Assembly: GCF_019049105.1 (NCBI RefSeq)
Contig: NZ_JAHQZR010000012.1
Coordinates: 45,998-109,997, forward strand
From: Leucobacter chinensis
GTDB lineage: Bacteria; Actinomycetota; Actinomycetes; Actinomycetales; Microbacteriaceae
Length of the DNA stretch: 64,000 nt
Reading direction: 5' to 3'
The position numbers and the translations under genes were made by a program. Below the pieces are notes generated by a model that was not told the DNA's origin, made no database searches, and saw nothing but the letters and a program-made list of their open reading frames with translations. The stretch's first letter is position 1. The number at the start of each line of letters is the position of its first letter. Of this stretch, positions 56,708 to 64,000 are shown piece after piece.

Positions 56708-56763
56708 CGAAAGGTCAAAAAGTGTCGAAATTTGCAGATTTTTCGACACTTTTTGACCTTTCG
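56708..56763. repeat. Dispersed hairpin, family B copy 2 (perfect 23-bp arms)
   Basis: Arms 56708-56730 and 56741-56763 are exact complements around a 10-base loop. The core AAAAAGTGTCGAAA / TTTCGACACTTTTT is A-run, stem, T-run, fitting a bidirectional terminator. Related to the copy at 9792-9844. Confidence 0.85.
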
Positions 56764-57001
56764 GCGCTTGACGACGGCATCTCGGCAGAGCGAGCACGAA
56801 GGGCACCACGCAAACAGCCCAAAACTGCACCAAACCTGAGTTTTCTTGGAACTTCCTTGGCGTGCACCGAAGAAGCTAGATACCTGGTTTCTCGCGAGCC
56901 AAAACGCAAGCCCGAAGCACACCGTGCACGGGCCAGCCCCACGGGCACGTTACGCCAGGCCCGCGACCAGGGCCAACCCTTCCCGACAGAAAGAGTCGCC
57001 T

Positions 57002-58450
57002 ATGCCACGTCCCTCAGGCTTTGACCATGATCGCTTCCCCGCCCAAGGTCGCACGGGCAACCCTGTAAACGGCCAAGCTGCCGGCAGTACCGGCGACTCT
57101 GGAAACAGCAACGCCGCCAGCCGCAAGCGCATGAGCGGCAAACGGCGCAAGCGATTGTTCGCGATGATCGGGATCGTACTCGCCTCGGCGCTCATCATCG
57201 GCATCGCAGCGGTGGCTTGGGGCCTCAGGAGCTTTGACGACAGTATCGTGCGGTCAGAGTTTTCGCTCCCCATGGTCGAGAACCCGGTTGAAGAGACGGG
57301 CGAGCAGAATATTCTCGTGATGGGCATGGATACGCGTGTTGATTTGAACGGCGATCCGCTGCCTGGCGAGGTGTATGACGCGCTGCACGCGGGAGGCGCC
57401 GACGACGGCGGGTACAACGCGAACGTGCTCATGCTGCTACATATTCCCGAGGATCGCTCGCAGGCGGTCGGTATTTCGATTCCGCGTGATGACTACGTCG
57501 AGATCGTCGGGTCTCCGCTCGGGGTCAGCCACTCGAAAATCAAAGAGGCGTACGGGCTCGCGATGCAGGAGCGCATGAACGAGCTGTACCTCGACGAAAG
57601 TTACACGGCCGAAGAGGCTTACCACGAAGCCCGGGCAGCGGGACGCCAGGCGCAGATCGAGACGGTTTCGCACTTCTTGGGCGACGTCAAGATCGACCAC
57701 TTTGTCGAGATGACGATGGGTGGCTTTTATCACGTGGCTCAGGCAGTGCAGCCGATTACGGTGTGCCTGAACCACGCGACCGAAGACTTCTACTCGGGCG
57801 CCGACTTTGAGGCTGGAGTGCAAGAGATCGACGCCGAGCAGGCGATCAGTTTCGTGAGGCAGCGCCGCGACACCGGTTTCGATGGCCCGTCGCTTACCGA
57901 CCTTGACCGCTCACGCAGGCAGCAGGCGTTTATCATTGCGTTGGCAGACAAGCTGCGCGACCAGAGCACGCTTACGAACCCCAAGACGGTCACGTCACTC
58001 ATGGGCGTGACGCAAGATCACGTGGCGCTCGACTCGAACTTCGACGTGTTCAGCTTGCTCAAGGTGTTTCGCGAGGTTGCCGGCAGCGGCGCTCGCTTCG
58101 TGACGCTGCCCATCATCGAGTTCGACAAGATCGACGGCTCGTGGGTCAACACGGTCGACGTCGATGAGGTGCAGAGCGTCGTCTCGGCGATTTTCGACGG
58201 CAGCTACTTCGAAGCGCTCGAAGCAGAGAACGGTGAGCAGGGCGAAGGCGGGGCCGCGGGCAGCGAGAGCCCGTGGGGCCCGGAGCCCGGCGAAGAGGGT
58301 CAGGAGGCCGGCGGATCAGCCCCGTCCGATCGCCCCGACGAGGCCGGTGGCGCAGGCGCTGAAGAGGGCGAGGGCCCCGATGACGGCCTTACGGTGTACG
58401 AGTCGTGGGATGAGCCGATTCAGGCCGGCTCGATTCCGTGCGTGAACTAG
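57002..58450 (+). CDS. LytR-CpsA-Psr (LCP) family protein, second copy
   Basis: 482-residue LCP protein. A polar ~45-residue start is followed by a membrane helix (LFAMIGIVLASALIIGIAAV). The extracellular LCP domain has LVMGMDTRVDLNGDPLPGEV, VGISIPRDDYVEIVGSPLGV, ITVCLNHATEDFYSGADFEA and VRQRRDTGFDGPSLTDLDRS, and the C-terminus is a Gly/Glu-rich tail. A longer frame from 56846 exists, but AGAAAGAG precedes the ATG at 57002. Likely wall-polymer transferase. It is followed by FtsW/RodA, kinase and regulator genes. Confidence 0.92.
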   Translation: MPRPSGFDHDRFPAQGRTGNPVNGQAAGSTGDSGNSNAASRKRMSGKRRKRLFAMIGIVLASALIIGIAAVAWGLRSFDDSIVRSEFSLPMVENPVEETGEQNILVMGMDTRVDLNGDPLPGEVYDALHAGGADDGGYNANVLMLLHIPEDRSQAVGISIPRDDYVEIVGSPLGVSHSKIKEAYGLAMQERMNELYLDESYTAEEAYHEARAAGRQAQIETVSHFLGDVKIDHFVEMTMGGFYHVAQAVQPITVCLNHATEDFYSGADFEAGVQEIDAEQAISFVRQRRDTGFDGPSLTDLDRSRRQQAFIIALADKLRDQSTLTNPKTVTSLMGVTQDHVALDSNFDVFSLLKVFREVAGSGARFVTLPIIEFDKIDGSWVNTVDVDEVQSVVSAIFDGSYFEALEAENGEQGEGGAAGSESPWGPEPGEEGQEAGGSAPSDRPDEAGGAGAEEGEGPDDGLTVYESWDEPIQAGSIPCVN

Positions 58451-58457
58451 CCGGGAG

Positions 58458-59687
58458 GTGAGTGGGTTCGAGACTGTAGAGCGGCAGACCGCGCGCCCAT
58501 ATATGCAGCGGTTCAGGGTCGCGCACGCGCCCCCAAAGCGGTCGCCCCTCACGCGGCTGCGCGGGGCGCTGCTCGGCATCGTCGCATTGCTCGTGATCGT
58601 CGGGGTCACGATGGTGCAGTCGGCTGGGCAGGTGACCGCGATCGCTGCGGGCGCTAACCCGTATGGCGGGCTCATGCGGCAGGGCGGCTTTGCCGTCGTC
58701 GGGCTGGTGGGCATGGCGATCTTGAGCCGGGTGCGGCTGGCGACGATCCGCCGCTATTCGTGGGTGGCGCTCTTGATCGGTTTCGCGCTGCAGCTGCTCG
58801 TGTACACGCCGCTCGGGCATGAGGCTGGCGGCAACCGCAACTGGCTACGTCTAGGGCCGATGTCGCTGCAGCCGGCCGAGTTCATGAAGTTTGTGCTCGT
58901 CGTGTGGGTTTCGACGGTGCTCGCGACGAAGCGGCAGCTGCTCGGGCGTTGGGTGCACGTGGTGATTCCGGTGATTCCGGTGGTCGCGCTCTCAATGTTC
59001 ATCAACGTTATGGGTGGCGATCTCGGGACCCTCATGATCATCACGGCGCTCGTGTTCGGCTGCCTCTTTTTTGCGCAGGTGCGGCTGCGTTTTCTCGGGT
59101 CGATCGCGCTCATCGCGCTCGTGGGCATCGGCGTCATGACGCTCATCAAGCCGAACCGCGTGTTCAGGGTCATGCACTTTCTCGAGGTCGACTGTTTCGT
59201 CGACACCGAGCACGCCTACGACATGTGCTGGCAGTCGCTCAACGGCTTTTGGGCGCTCGCAAACGGCGGGGTCACGGGCACGGGGCTCGGCGGTTCTCGG
59301 GCCAAGTGGTTCTGGTTGCCCGAGGCCGACAACGACTTCATCTTTGCGGTGCTCGGCGAAGAGCTGGGCCTCCTGGGCGGCGTCGCACTACTCGGGCTGT
59401 TTGTTGCGCTCGTGTGGGTGCTGCTGCGCATCATGCACCACTGCGATGATCCATTCGCCTGGTCACTCATCGGCGGAACAGCCACCTGGATCGCCGCGCA
59501 GATGACCGTCAACGTGGCGGTTGTGCTCGGTTTTGTTCCGGTGCTGGGGGTTCCACTGCCCTTCATCTCGGCTGGCGGCACCTCGCTCGTCTCTGCCCTA
59601 CTCGCCATGGGCGTCGTGTTTGCGTGCATTCGTGAGCAGGTGAACGCCGATGCGACTGGTACAGTTCAGTTCGAGGCGAGGGGGTGA
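58458..59687 (+). CDS. FtsW/RodA/SpoVE-family glycan polymerase or lipid II transporter
   Basis: 409-residue SEDS-family membrane protein with ~9-10 hydrophobic segments. Landmarks: GGNRNWLRLGPMSLQPAEFM (near residue 125), KPNRVFRVMHFLEV, GGVTGTGLGGSRAKWFWLPE and FIFAVLGEELGLLGGVALL. The end FISAGGTSLVSALLAMGVVF is typical. The GTG at 58458 abuts GGGAGG; the ATG at 58503 is an alternative start without a site. FtsW and RodA cannot be told apart here; neighbours suggest a cell-wall growth role. Confidence 0.9.
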   Translation: MSGFETVERQTARPYMQRFRVAHAPPKRSPLTRLRGALLGIVALLVIVGVTMVQSAGQVTAIAAGANPYGGLMRQGGFAVVGLVGMAILSRVRLATIRRYSWVALLIGFALQLLVYTPLGHEAGGNRNWLRLGPMSLQPAEFMKFVLVVWVSTVLATKRQLLGRWVHVVIPVIPVVALSMFINVMGGDLGTLMIITALVFGCLFFAQVRLRFLGSIALIALVGIGVMTLIKPNRVFRVMHFLEVDCFVDTEHAYDMCWQSLNGFWALANGGVTGTGLGGSRAKWFWLPEADNDFIFAVLGEELGLLGGVALLGLFVALVWVLLRIMHHCDDPFAWSLIGGTATWIAAQMTVNVAVVLGFVPVLGVPLPFISAGGTSLVSALLAMGVVFACIREQVNADATGTVQFEARG

Positions 59688-59691
59688 CATC

Positions 59692-60744
59692 GTGACGCAA
59701 GACCGGTACGACGAAGACGGCTACCGTCGCTCGGTCGCGACCATCGGCTGGCAGGTCATGGCAGTGTGCGCCGCGCTCGTCGTCATTGGCGGCGCCGTGA
59801 TTCTCGCCTTCGTGTTCTGGCAGACGACACCGTGGGAGGCGAACAAGCCGCCCCGCGCCGACGAGATCGAGGTGCGGCTCGACCCCGGTGAGCTGTTGCT
59901 CGCCGTTGTTCTGCTCGCGACTGGCGCGATCTTGAGCGCGGGCTTCGCGGCCCGCATCATTGCACGCCGGGCGGTCAAACCACTCGACGAGGCCTTTCAG
60001 ATGCAGCGCCGCTTTGTGGCCGACGCGAGCCATGAGCTGCGCACTCCCCTGGCGGTGCTGAACGCCCGCACCCAGCAGCTCGCGGCGCTCATGACCGACG
60101 ACGGCCCGCACGGCGAGATCATCGCCGACCTCAGGCAAGACGCCCGCATCATGTCTGAGGTGGTCAACGACATGCTCGAGGCAGCGACCGGAGCACCCGT
60201 TCCCGAGGGCAGCGCATCGCTTACCGAGGTATTCACCGCACTCGCGCGAGACATCGGCCCGGCCGCTGAAGCCGCCGGTATTGCGTTGCGCGTCGAAGCT
60301 CTTGCCGCCGACATTGCCCAGGCCGCTGTGCCCATGCCGGAGCGTGCACTGCGCCGTTGCTTGGTCGCGCTCGTCGATAACGCGCTTGACCACGCACCTG
60401 CCGGTAGCGTCATAGCCGTAGAAGCGCAGCGAGTTGCCCCCGCACGCCCCGCCAACATTCCATTCATGCGGATCACCATTGCCGACCAGGGCTCCGGCAT
60501 TCGGGGCATTGATGCGAAGCGGGTGTTCGACCGTTTCGCCTCGGGCGAGGCTCCCGAAAGCCCGCGCCGCGCCGCCCGCACCAATCGGGGTATCGGGCTC
60601 GCACTCGCAAAGGAGCTGTGCGAACGCTATGGCGGTTCGATCGCGGTCGCTCAAACTGATGCTTCAGGCACTACGTTCGAGGTGCTGTTGCCAGAGCTCG
60701 TTCATGACGGTACGCCCCATGATGAACCGGTGGATCACCCGTGA
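59692..60744 (+). CDS. Sensor histidine kinase
   Basis: 350 residues. Two membrane helices: VATIGWQVMAVCAALVVIGG and LLLAVVLLATGAILSAGFAA, enclosing a ~45-residue external loop (DEIEVRLDPGEL). H-box VADASHELRTPLAVL (~residue 115), N-box LVALVDNALDHAPAGSVIAV, G1 IADQGSGIRGID, G2 NRGIGLALAKELCERYGG. No HAMP is obvious. The GTG at 59692 has GAGGGGG before it and follows the FtsW stop by 4 bases; a longer frame to 59650 is inside FtsW. Pairs with the next gene. Confidence 0.9.
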   Translation: MTQDRYDEDGYRRSVATIGWQVMAVCAALVVIGGAVILAFVFWQTTPWEANKPPRADEIEVRLDPGELLLAVVLLATGAILSAGFAARIIARRAVKPLDEAFQMQRRFVADASHELRTPLAVLNARTQQLAALMTDDGPHGEIIADLRQDARIMSEVVNDMLEAATGAPVPEGSASLTEVFTALARDIGPAAEAAGIALRVEALAADIAQAAVPMPERALRRCLVALVDNALDHAPAGSVIAVEAQRVAPARPANIPFMRITIADQGSGIRGIDAKRVFDRFASGEAPESPRRAARTNRGIGLALAKELCERYGGSIAVAQTDASGTTFEVLLPELVHDGTPHDEPVDHP

Positions 60745-61406
60745 AACGGCTGCTCATTCTCGAAGACGACGCCCGCCTCGGCCCCATCATGCGTGATGTT
60801 TTGGCCGCGAGCTGGCGGGTCGAACTCGTGCCCACCGCCGAACTCGCGCTGCCCATCATCGAGGCTTCAACTTTCGATGTCGCTATCGTCGATCGTGGTT
60901 TGCCCGGCATGAGTGGTGAGGAGTTCGTACGCACCCTACGGGCCAGGCGCATCTCGATGCCGGTGCTCATGCTCACTGCACTCAGCCAGCTCCATGACAA
61001 GGTCGAGGGCCTTGACGCCGGCGCCAACGACTACCTCGTCAAACCCTTCGAGTTCGAAGAGCTTGACGCACGCTTGCGTGCGCTCACCCGGCGCTACGAT
61101 CTCGGATCAGCCGAGGTGTTTCACCTGGGAGGTTGGGTGTTCTCTCCCGAAGACCGAGTTATTGAGTCGCCCTACAGCGGTCGTATCGTGCTCACCGAGA
61201 CCGAGACCGAGCTGCTCACCGTCTTTGCCCGCGAGCCGGCACGCACCTTCTCAAAAGAACAGCTTCTGCAACGCGTATTCGCCCAGGGCGAGAGCGAGAC
61301 CACGGTCGAAACGTACGTGCACTATCTGCGCAGAAAGACCGACCGCGATCTTATTCACACCGTACGGGGCCGCGGTTACCGGCTCGGCACACTACACCGC
61401 CTCTGA
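60741..61406 (+). CDS. OmpR-family response regulator
   Basis: 221 residues. Receiver domain: LLILEDDARLG (acidic pair), phosphoacceptor Asp51 in VAIVDRGLPGMSG, switch residues in MLTALSQL and Lys in DYLVKPFEFEEL. The C-terminal winged helix (~residues 125-221) has TETETELLTVFAREPARTFS and VHYLRRKTDRDLIHTVRGRG. GTG start overlaps the kinase TGA (GTGA). It forms a two-component system with the kinase, beside an LCP and a FtsW gene, so cell-envelope control is the likely job. Confidence 0.93.
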   Translation: MKRLLILEDDARLGPIMRDVLAASWRVELVPTAELALPIIEASTFDVAIVDRGLPGMSGEEFVRTLRARRISMPVLMLTALSQLHDKVEGLDAGANDYLVKPFEFEELDARLRALTRRYDLGSAEVFHLGGWVFSPEDRVIESPYSGRIVLTETETELLTVFAREPARTFSKEQLLQRVFAQGESETTVETYVHYLRRKTDRDLIHTVRGRGYRLGTLHRL

Positions 61407-61690
61407 TACGGCATAGGAAGGTCGTGTGGTCTCGCACGAGAATGCCTCCAAGTGGTAGGCAGGGCGGGAAATCGATCGCAGTCACCACGAGACTTCCCGC
61501 CCATGTATGGCGCTTGAGAGACGAAAGCGCCACTACCGCTCACTGCATATTTTGCAGTACCGGGCTGTGACGCTGGGGCATCTGCACGAGCCCGGATACT
61601 TTCAATTGTAGACAGAAGACTACTCGCCAGTTACCCGTGCCCGTTTTTGACGACCATCTCGCGCAAACTGAACGTCACATACCTCTCACG
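61407..61690. terminator. Region between convergent genes with three inverted repeats
   Basis: 284 bases. Inverted repeats: GGGCGGGAA (61462-61470) with TTCCCGCCC (61494-61502); TGGCGCTT (61508-61515) with AAGCGCCA (61525-61532); ACTGCA (61542-61547) with TGCAGT (61553-61558). The first two are terminator candidates for the response regulator and the AraC gene; T-runs are weak. No gene. Confidence 0.45.
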
Positions 61691-62638
61691 CTATGCAACT
61701 TTTCGCCCTTCAGTGTGAAGCTCACGAATGGCGCGATACATCGTTGACTCAGAACCAAACCCTGACATGCGAGCAATCGTGACCGCAGCGGTCAAGGGGT
61801 TCGCCTCACGGTTTTTCGCTGCAGCCTTTGCTCGAATAAGACGGAGCGCACCAGTGAAAGTTTCGCCCCGCTTGGCAAATACTGTTTGCAAAGTACGCTC
61901 CGAGACACCTAGGCCTAGGGCAACGCTTTTGGCGTTGAGGGCGAGATCGAGGTACTGCGTTTCAAGAACACGGCATGCTCGGTCGTACAGAGGCGCAGTC
62001 TCGGGCGCTTGATCGACAATGGCGCGAGCCAAGGTTCTCACGATAGATTGCGCCGTGTTCTGCAGCACTTGCGTGTCGTCATCTTCGGCAACATCTAGAT
62101 CACAGAGAGCAGCAATGAAGGCAACCATCGGCTTGAGGGGGCTTCCTTCAAGCGCATCCAACGTAATGATGCCGAGCGAAGAACCGAGGAACGGTAGCCC
62201 CTCAAGCTTGTGCGCCCCGAAACTCACCGCAAGCAGTTCGTTCCGACCGTTCAACGCCTCGGCGACAACCGTAGTTTCGCCTGGGCCTATCAGCGCAATC
62301 TCACCAGCTTGCACCCGGGTTCCATCGATACGAACCGCGCCATTTGCCACCACAACGAGAACAGCACGGCCAACGGAGGCAGCGTCGCGGGGCCATTCCG
62401 CGTTCATCTCGGGCCCTCGCAAGTGCATGAACATCATATGCGGGAACGCGGTAAGACGCACTTGTGCCGGAGCCTGCTCAGACATCGACCGAATCTGTAT
62501 GTTGCTCGCTTCGAGGTAATGCGAAAGCTCTCCTTGGCGTTTACGCAAAGTCGCTGATGTCACAATGGTCTCGGTATGCAACACGTCCCGGTCACGAAAC
62601 AAAGCTTGCTTCTGGGCCTGTCGAATCGTGCGTGCCAT
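61691..62638 (-). CDS. AraC-family regulator, copy 1
   Basis: 315 residues. N-terminal ~200 residues are a cupin-like sensing domain (TRVQAGEIALIGPGETTVVA). The C-terminal AraC-type HTH contains AKSVALGLGVSERTLQTVFA and MSGFGSESTMYRAIRELHTE. The family's second helix is well kept. A longer frame starts at 62749, but GAGGAG stands 7 bases before the ATG at 62638. Paralogue of the gene at 63163-63957. A 24-base palindrome at 62888-62911 lies in its upstream DNA. Confidence 0.88.
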   Translation of the reverse strand: MARTIRQAQKQALFRDRDVLHTETIVTSATLRKRQGELSHYLEASNIQIRSMSEQAPAQVRLTAFPHMMFMHLRGPEMNAEWPRDAASVGRAVLVVVANGAVRIDGTRVQAGEIALIGPGETTVVAEALNGRNELLAVSFGAHKLEGLPFLGSSLGIITLDALEGSPLKPMVAFIAALCDLDVAEDDDTQVLQNTAQSIVRTLARAIVDQAPETAPLYDRACRVLETQYLDLALNAKSVALGLGVSERTLQTVFAKRGETFTGALRLIRAKAAAKNREANPLTAAVTIARMSGFGSESTMYRAIRELHTEGRKVA

Positions 62639-63162
62639 GTCGATACTCCTCACTTGTGGTTTTTGCGGCATCACAACCGCGGCGGTAAGCCTTAGGCAGG
62701 GTCGCGCAGTACGCAACGTAACCACACTCCGAACTCCGCCCAGTACCATCCCTATTTGCTAGCGGTTCGAAGCGAATATCGGCGCCCGTGTGCCCTCCCT
62801 TTGCTCCTCTCCTCCTTTTCGCTCACACCCTTTACGGCGCGAGAAAGCTCCCCCGCGCCTGCTTCCCCGCTCATGTTGGCTCGTGGGCGTTATCGCAATA
62901 TAGCGATAACGAGAAAGTAGCTCCCATGCTCACGATAGCCAGCATTCACTGCCTGCCTAGCATGTAATTCAACTTACGTCTAGGCTAGCATTTTGGCTTT
63001 TTCTTCAAGCAAAAATGAGCCCTTTTGCGGGAGATTTACGTGCAATATCCCCTGTTGGTACGTAGCATCGCACCGAACCTAAGTGCTTTCTCAGCGCACG
63101 CAGATTGTGTCACACCCGATTCGATTCAACCCCCGACACACTGACGCTCTCAAAGCAGGCAG
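62639..63162. other. AT-rich gene-free stretch between two AraC genes
   Basis: 524 bases, visibly richer in A and T than the rest. Contains the palindrome CGTTATCGC-AATATA-GCGATAACG (62888-62911) and shorter CTAG-centred repeats near 62955-62990. It is the upstream region of AraC copy 1 and the 3' flank of copy 2. No gene seen. Confidence 0.6.
62888..62911. promoter_or_regulatory. Operator-like palindrome upstream of AraC copy 1
   Basis: Perfect 9-base arms CGTTATCGC and GCGATAACG around AATATA, about 250 bases before the ATG at 62638. It could bind a dimeric regulator; AraC proteins more often use direct repeats, so the binder is uncertain. Confidence 0.5.
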
Positions 63163-63957
63163 TCACCTTTCGCAAAACTGCCCGGCTTGATAGTCACGCA
63201 TCGCTCGATACATTGACGATTCAGAGCCAAATCCTGAGAGCAGCGCCAGTTCAGCGTTCGTCATCTTGGGGTTCACCAGACGATTCGCCGTTGCGGCCCT
63301 CGCTCGAATAACTCGCAGCGTTGTAGCAACGGTTTCACCGCGTTCTTCAAAAACAAGCTGTAGCGAACGCACAGAGACACCAATCTCATTCGCCACGAGT
63401 GCTGCATTCAACCCCTGCTCTGCATACCGCATTTCGAGAATACGAACCACTTTCGTATACAGCGGGTCAGCGTCGGAGCGGACATCAACAACCGTTTGCA
63501 TGAGAGCGCGCACCAGCTCATGAGCAACACCTTCAAGAGGCCCAACTGTCAGGTCGCCGTTATTTTCTGGCGTACATAATGCTTGGATGAAAGCGACGCA
63601 GGGTGCCAGCTGCTGCGACTCAAGATGGGGCACGATACCTCCCTCAATGTTTGAGAGCGCGGGAAGACCAGGGAGCGTGTTTACCCCAAAAGTAATGCAG
63701 AGAAAATCGTTAGCACCGTTGCCACCGCTCACGCTAAGCTTGGCGTCTTCTGGAGGCACGAAGAACAGCTGCCCCGGTTCCACCAGCTCACCGTTCACAG
63801 ACACCGCGCCCTCAAGTGCCAATACGAGAATGGCTCTGCGATGTTGAATAGCACCACGCTCCCATTCCGCTTCAAATCGTGGCTCTGAAACGTGAAAGAA
63901 GAAAAGGTGCGGAAAAGCGGTCATCCCTCTTTGCCAGGCTGGTTGTGAGTCACTCAC
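63163..63957 (-). CDS. AraC-family regulator, copy 2
   Basis: 264 residues, colinear with copy 1: FPHLFFFHVSEP matches FPHMMFMHLRGP, and MSGFGSESTMYRA matches LSGFGSESSMYRAMRDYQ. The HTH reads AALVANEIGVSVRSLQLVFE. It lacks the ~50 N-terminal residues of copy 1. GTG start at 63957 with no good ribosome-binding site; an in-frame stop at 63988-63990 prevents a longer form, so the start could also be the internal Met12. Tandem duplicate with its own regulatory region. Confidence 0.83.
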   Translation of the reverse strand: MSDSQPAWQRGMTAFPHLFFFHVSEPRFEAEWERGAIQHRRAILVLALEGAVSVNGELVEPGQLFFVPPEDAKLSVSGGNGANDFLCITFGVNTLPGLPALSNIEGGIVPHLESQQLAPCVAFIQALCTPENNGDLTVGPLEGVAHELVRALMQTVVDVRSDADPLYTKVVRILEMRYAEQGLNAALVANEIGVSVRSLQLVFEERGETVATTLRVIRARAATANRLVNPKMTNAELALLSGFGSESSMYRAMRDYQAGQFCER

Positions 63958-64000
63958 CCATCTATTGAAGAGGAGCCCCTGGTTTGTCTATCGTGCCCGG
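63958..64000. other. Window end
   Basis: 43 bases upstream of AraC copy 2. Too little sequence to assign anything. Confidence 0.3.

Larger units (their letters stand above)
56611..57001. other. Gene-free stretch with octamer array and perfect hairpin
   Basis: 391 bases before the LCP gene. It contains nine tandem CCCACGCG octamers, then hairpin family B copy 2, then ~240 bases of leader to the LCP start. The leader has no clear gene; reading frames on either strand over the octamer array are artefacts of its period. Confidence 0.6.

Noticed and set aside
56483..56833. Arg-Gly-Ala-Trp repeat protein over the octamer array
   Set aside because: The peptide repeat merely reflects the CCCACGCG array. 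No start signal or domain is present.

Overview
The window looks like chromosome of a high-GC Gram-positive actinobacterium, most likely a member of the Microbacteriaceae close to Leucobacter (inference from GC content, gene set and protein style; no database was searched). The support is a complete set of menaquinone genes, LytR-CpsA-Psr (LCP) wall-attachment proteins, a WXG100-type small protein, actinobacterial DUF4229 and DUF1023 proteins, frequent GTG starts and dense ATGA/GTGA gene overlaps.

Region by region. 1-9.6 kb: a catabolic island on the minus strand. It has a polyamine-type ABC transporter (window edge cuts the last visible permease), then a four-gene acyl-CoA operon (ADP-forming CoA ligase, acyl-CoA dehydrogenase, thiamine-diphosphate enzyme, nitronate monooxygenase-like flavoprotein) and a TetR regulator. 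9.7-15.1 kb: tRNA-Ser(GCU), an LCP protein, tRNA-Ser(UGA), a HAD phosphatase, seryl-tRNA synthetase and a lipid kinase. 15.2-19.7 kb: a second fatty-acid block (AidB-like dehydrogenase, TetR, acyl-CoA synthetase) with paired TetR-type operators, bracketed by two copies of a repeated hairpin. 19.8-26.7 kb: pheA, pgm, a NagD-like phosphatase, a TSUP exporter, pyrE and a ferredoxin-NADP reductase. 26.8-45.9 kb: the menaquinone region (polyprenyl diphosphate synthase, menG, menF, menD, menA, menE, menB, menC). It is interrupted by an MFS exporter, a WXG100 / tiny alanine-rich protein / DUF1023 hydrolase / lipoprotein operon and a very long Orn/Lys/Arg-type decarboxylase.

46-55.5 kb: the most unusual part. 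A divergent two-module Lrp/AsnC regulator faces a seven-gene run: amidase, potA-potB-potC-potD-type transporter, class III CoA-transferase and a fused AccD-AccA-like carboxyltransferase. A strong promoter with an operator-like palindrome over its -35 box drives the run. I read it as an uptake-and-CoA-activation pathway for an amide or polyamine-like compound; the substrate cannot be told from sequence. 55.6-64 kb: a DUF559-like protein, repeat-rich DNA with a perfect 23-bp hairpin, an envelope cluster (LCP protein, FtsW/RodA, sensor kinase, response regulator) and two tandem paralogous AraC-family regulators in visibly more AT-rich DNA.

Two families of dispersed intergenic hairpins run through the window (four copies of one, two of the other). 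They look like terminators that have been copied around the genome. Two Pot-type transporters, each joined to CoA chemistry, plus a basic amino acid decarboxylase suggest nitrogenous-compound or polyamine metabolism as a theme.
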